From: DATFVA01 sp963811905
GTDB taxonomy: Bacteria; Bacteroidota; Ignavibacteria; Ignavibacteriales; Ignavibacteriaceae
DNA length: 64,000 bases
Direction: 5' to 3'
NCBI GenBank assembly: GCA_963811905.1
Contig: CAWETK010000006.1
Coordinates: forward strand, 62,001-126,000
Shown here: piece after piece, positions 61,997-64,000 of the stretch
Layout: each line of letters begins with the position of its first letter
How positions within the stretch are numbered: the first letter of the stretch is position 1
Program-made: the position numbers and the translations under genes
Notes under the pieces: generated by a model
The model's input: only the letters and a program-made list of their open reading frames with translations
Told to the model about the DNA's origin: nothing
Databases searched by the model: none

Positions 61997-63433
61997 TTAT
62001 TCATATTGACAAAGAAGTTCACAAATTTTGTTCTGTATGAACCTTGCATAATCTGTCTGATCAATAAAATTCTGTTCCAGTATTGAAAATGCAATTATAT
62101 GATTATTTTTCCCCGTTGCATAGCCGGATAAACAGCTGACGCCGCGAAGGGTTCCTGTCTTAGCATGAACCTTTCCCTGGGCAATTGTCCCGATCATTCT
62201 TTTTCCCAGGGTTCCATCAATCCCCGCAACCGGCAGCGATTTGTAATATATCTGGAATAAGTCAGGATCATTTACATACATATATTTCAAAACACTAAGA
62301 ATCTGTTCAGCACTTAAGAGATTATACCTGGAAACACCCGAACCATCGGCAATAACATCGTTCTGCTCATCTATTCCGCAGAGAGTCAGGAGTGAATCTA
62401 TTACATTCAGTCCTTCTGCAGCTGAGACAGGATAAGTGTTGAACGATGCAGCGAGAGAGTAAAGAGTCATCTCAGCACTAAGATTGTCGCTATGTTTATT
62501 CATATATACCATTACAGAATCATATTCCCGGCTGCATACAGATATCCATTTTGCGGATAAGGGTTTTCTAAGCAGGCTGATATTACCTCCTATTTTGATC
62601 CCGCTTTTCTCAAGCTTCTCTTTAAACAGAGTCAGAAAATATAAATCAGGCCGGAAGATATTAACTCTATCCTGAATGGTATCTTCAGCCGCAAACTCAG
62701 GAGGCAATATATATCCTGAAACATAAATATCATTTTTTCTGTTACGCCAGTCTCTTGTTATCCAGATTTTCTGCGTCTCCACAGAAGAGGTAATGGCATT
62801 ATTAATAATTCTGATATACCCGGTTTCAGGATTGGTCGCTACAGAGGGTTTTTCTCCCTGCCCGGAACCCGTAACAAAGACGTTGATCGAATTACTATTA
62901 ATATTCAGGGCGGAGAGATACGGTGCATCAGTAGAAGGATCATCATCCCACATCCAGCCCCATCCCCAGAATACAGAGTCCTTTTTAGAAACATCTCCGT
63001 ATATATTGCCTGATACTTCTTTTATTCCGGCTTTCTTAATATCCTTGATGAATAGGTTCAGGTCTGAAGTCTTGAAATCAGGATCGAATCCGCCTACCAC
63101 GTACAAATCACCCAAAAGAGTATTATTAACAATTTCGCCGGTGTATTGAACAGAAGTAATGAAATTATACCTCGGACCAAGAAATACCAGTCCTGCAGCC
63201 GATGTCAGCAATTTCATATTAGAAGCAGGGTTAAGCAGTTTGTTCTCATTCGCTTTATAGAGGTATTCTCCCGCTGTCAGATCATAAACATCCAGAGCAA
63301 TTGAGGAAGAATTGAAGAAATCATCTTTCAGGATTTCATCCAATTCATTTTTAAGCTGTTCTTTATCCAGCTGGGGAAAGACTCCTGGCGAAAAAAATAA
63401 GAATCCCAATATGAAAAAATATAGTATCCTCAT
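61997..63433 (-). CDS. dacB: D-alanyl-D-alanine carboxypeptidase/endopeptidase (PBP4, DacB type)
   Basis: 478-aa penicillin-binding protein of the S13 family, active on peptidoglycan in the periplasm. The start at ATG 63433 gives a signal peptide (MRILYFFILGFLFFSPG) and no overlap with the next gene; the frame extends upstream to 63526 into that gene and is rejected. The SxxK motif is in NPASNMKLLTSA, SxN in HSDNLSAEM and KTG in HAKTGTLRG. An extra domain lies between SxxK and SxN as in PBP4. Confidence 0.93.
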   Translation of the reverse strand: MRILYFFILGFLFFSPGVFPQLDKEQLKNELDEILKDDFFNSSSIALDVYDLTAGEYLYKANENKLLNPASNMKLLTSAAGLVFLGPRYNFITSVQYTGEIVNNTLLGDLYVVGGFDPDFKTSDLNLFIKDIKKAGIKEVSGNIYGDVSKKDSVFWGWGWMWDDDPSTDAPYLSALNINSNSINVFVTGSGQGEKPSVATNPETGYIRIINNAITSSVETQKIWITRDWRNRKNDIYVSGYILPPEFAAEDTIQDRVNIFRPDLYFLTLFKEKLEKSGIKIGGNISLLRKPLSAKWISVCSREYDSVMVYMNKHSDNLSAEMTLYSLAASFNTYPVSAAEGLNVIDSLLTLCGIDEQNDVIADGSGVSRYNLLSAEQILSVLKYMYVNDPDLFQIYYKSLPVAGIDGTLGKRMIGTIAQGKVHAKTGTLRGVSCLSGYATGKNNHIIAFSILEQNFIDQTDYARFIQNKICELLCQYE

Positions 63434-63434
63434 G

Positions 63435-64000
63435 TCAGAAATAAGGCCGAACCCGGAATTCCGCACCGAATTTATTTTCAACAACATCCTTCGCTTTACC
63501 GATCTCAACTTCATCAATGGAAACAACTGACATTACAAGGTGATTAACATACTGCTTAACACTTTTAGCAAAGGTTACCATTTCATTAAAGAACCTTGTA
63601 TCAAGCTTCATAATTTTTGCATACTGTCTCGGGTCGACAGTATTGATGCTTATTGAAACAGTGTCAATCAGGCCATTAAATTCAGGAGTAATATCTCTTT
63701 TATTTATGAAGCTGCCATGACCGTTCGTATTTAGCCTTGTCTTCCCTCCGTTATTTTTAACATACCTTGCTATTTTTTTTACTACATCCCAGCGTATGGT
63801 AGGCTCCCCATAACCGCAGAATACTATTTCCTCGTAGTTTGCAGGATCACCTATTTCTTCGATATAAATTTCAGCCGGCGGCTCTTCATCCTTTTTCATT
63901 TTCAGGTTATAACCATGGAGAGTAGCATCTCCTTTCCGGCTGCAGAAGAAACAATCAGCATTACATCTGTTTGTAATGTTAATATAAAGATTTTTTCCAA
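63435..64000 (-). CDS. Radical SAM protein, TatD-linked type (5' end cut by window)
   Basis: At least 188 residues are in the window. The cluster motif CNADCFFC appears near 63965-63942 in NITNRCNADCFFCSRKGD, which lies upstream of the nominal ATG at 63899, so the gene clearly runs past the window edge. EEIVFCGYGEPTIRW follows and then SISINTVDPRQYAKIMK. The layout resembles TatD-associated radical SAM proteins. It ends one base before the dacB start. Reaction unknown. Confidence 0.88.
   Translation of the reverse strand, partial: GKNLYINITNRCNADCFFCSRKGDATLHGYNLKMKKDEEPPAEIYIEEIGDPANYEEIVFCGYGEPTIRWDVVKKIARYVKNNGGKTRLNTNGHGSFINKRDITPEFNGLIDTVSISINTVDPRQYAKIMKLDTRFFNEMVTFAKSVKQYVNHLVMSVVSIDEVEIGKAKDVVENKFGAEFRVRPYF

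Noticed and set aside
63434..63526. Upstream start of the DacB-type gene
   Set aside because: It would overlap the radical SAM gene and hide the signal peptide that starts at 63433.

Overview
The window looks like part of a chromosome (or a metagenome-derived contig) from a Bacteroidota/Ignavibacteriota-type bacterium, most likely Ignavibacteria. The main clue is three secreted proteins that end in a C-terminal sorting domain of the type IX secretion kind, with the NYPNPFNP signature that is common in Ignavibacteria. A BshB1-type bacillithiol deacetylase, an HMA-AraC copper regulator and many lipoproteins fit that placement. This is inferred from motifs; no database was searched.

Layout. 1-6416: ferredoxin end, LMW phosphatase and fructosamine-kinase-like pair, double FKBP lipoprotein, M15 peptidase, CBM20-esterase and a secreted polysaccharide deacetylase. 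6417-6822: no large gene, but two tandem minus-strand structured units that look like small RNAs with terminators. 6781-8902: a NarL-type two-component system. 8953-13854: a broken small gene, a membrane protein, a PLP decarboxylase, a beta-barrel protein, a crotonase and a NodB-like protein. 13855-19979: an M16 peptidase pair, signal peptidase I, MscS and M23 peptidase. 19980-20456: AT-rich DNA with DnaA-box-like sites. 20457-23919: lipoprotein, CorA, UvrC. 24351-30371 (minus): UbiA prenyltransferase, a broken SGNH hydrolase, Fic, a PNPOx-like protein, a Cys-cluster protein, NhaC. 30494-36987: lipoprotein, SixA, SRP RNA, an adenine/cytosine methyltransferase and a large hybrid kinase.

37316-48895 is the most coherent metabolic block: an isocitrate/isopropylmalate-type dehydrogenase, CstA transporter, HD-like protein, fused aconitase-type hydratase, MmgE/PrpD protein, a CitD-CitE fusion and CitF, followed by an AhpD-like protein and an ArsS-type radical SAM enzyme. 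Together these suggest uptake and breakdown of a carboxylic acid through a citrate-like tricarboxylate, with arsenic handling next door. 49010-54537 holds RecQ and a copper-handling set (lipoprotein, HMA-AraC regulator, CopZ, CopA). 54647-64000 holds BshB1, two sorted secreted proteins, an amidohydrolase, PrmA, an M28 cyclase/peptidase, a DacB-type peptidase and the end of a radical SAM gene.

Three non-coding signals stand out. The first is a roughly 160-bp element present twice in opposite orientation, each time between convergent genes. Two conserved palindromic boxes are separated in both copies by exactly 55 bp of unrelated 11-bp repeat units. The second is the tandem small-RNA-like units sharing a 17-bp box with the two-component operon. 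The third is a 40-bp-periodic repeat in front of fic. Five genes (8953, 20953, 25202, 40771, 52275) carry six apparent single-base indels. Five of the six are repaired by removing one G:C from a short G/C run, so sequencing or assembly error must be excluded before any is called a pseudogene.
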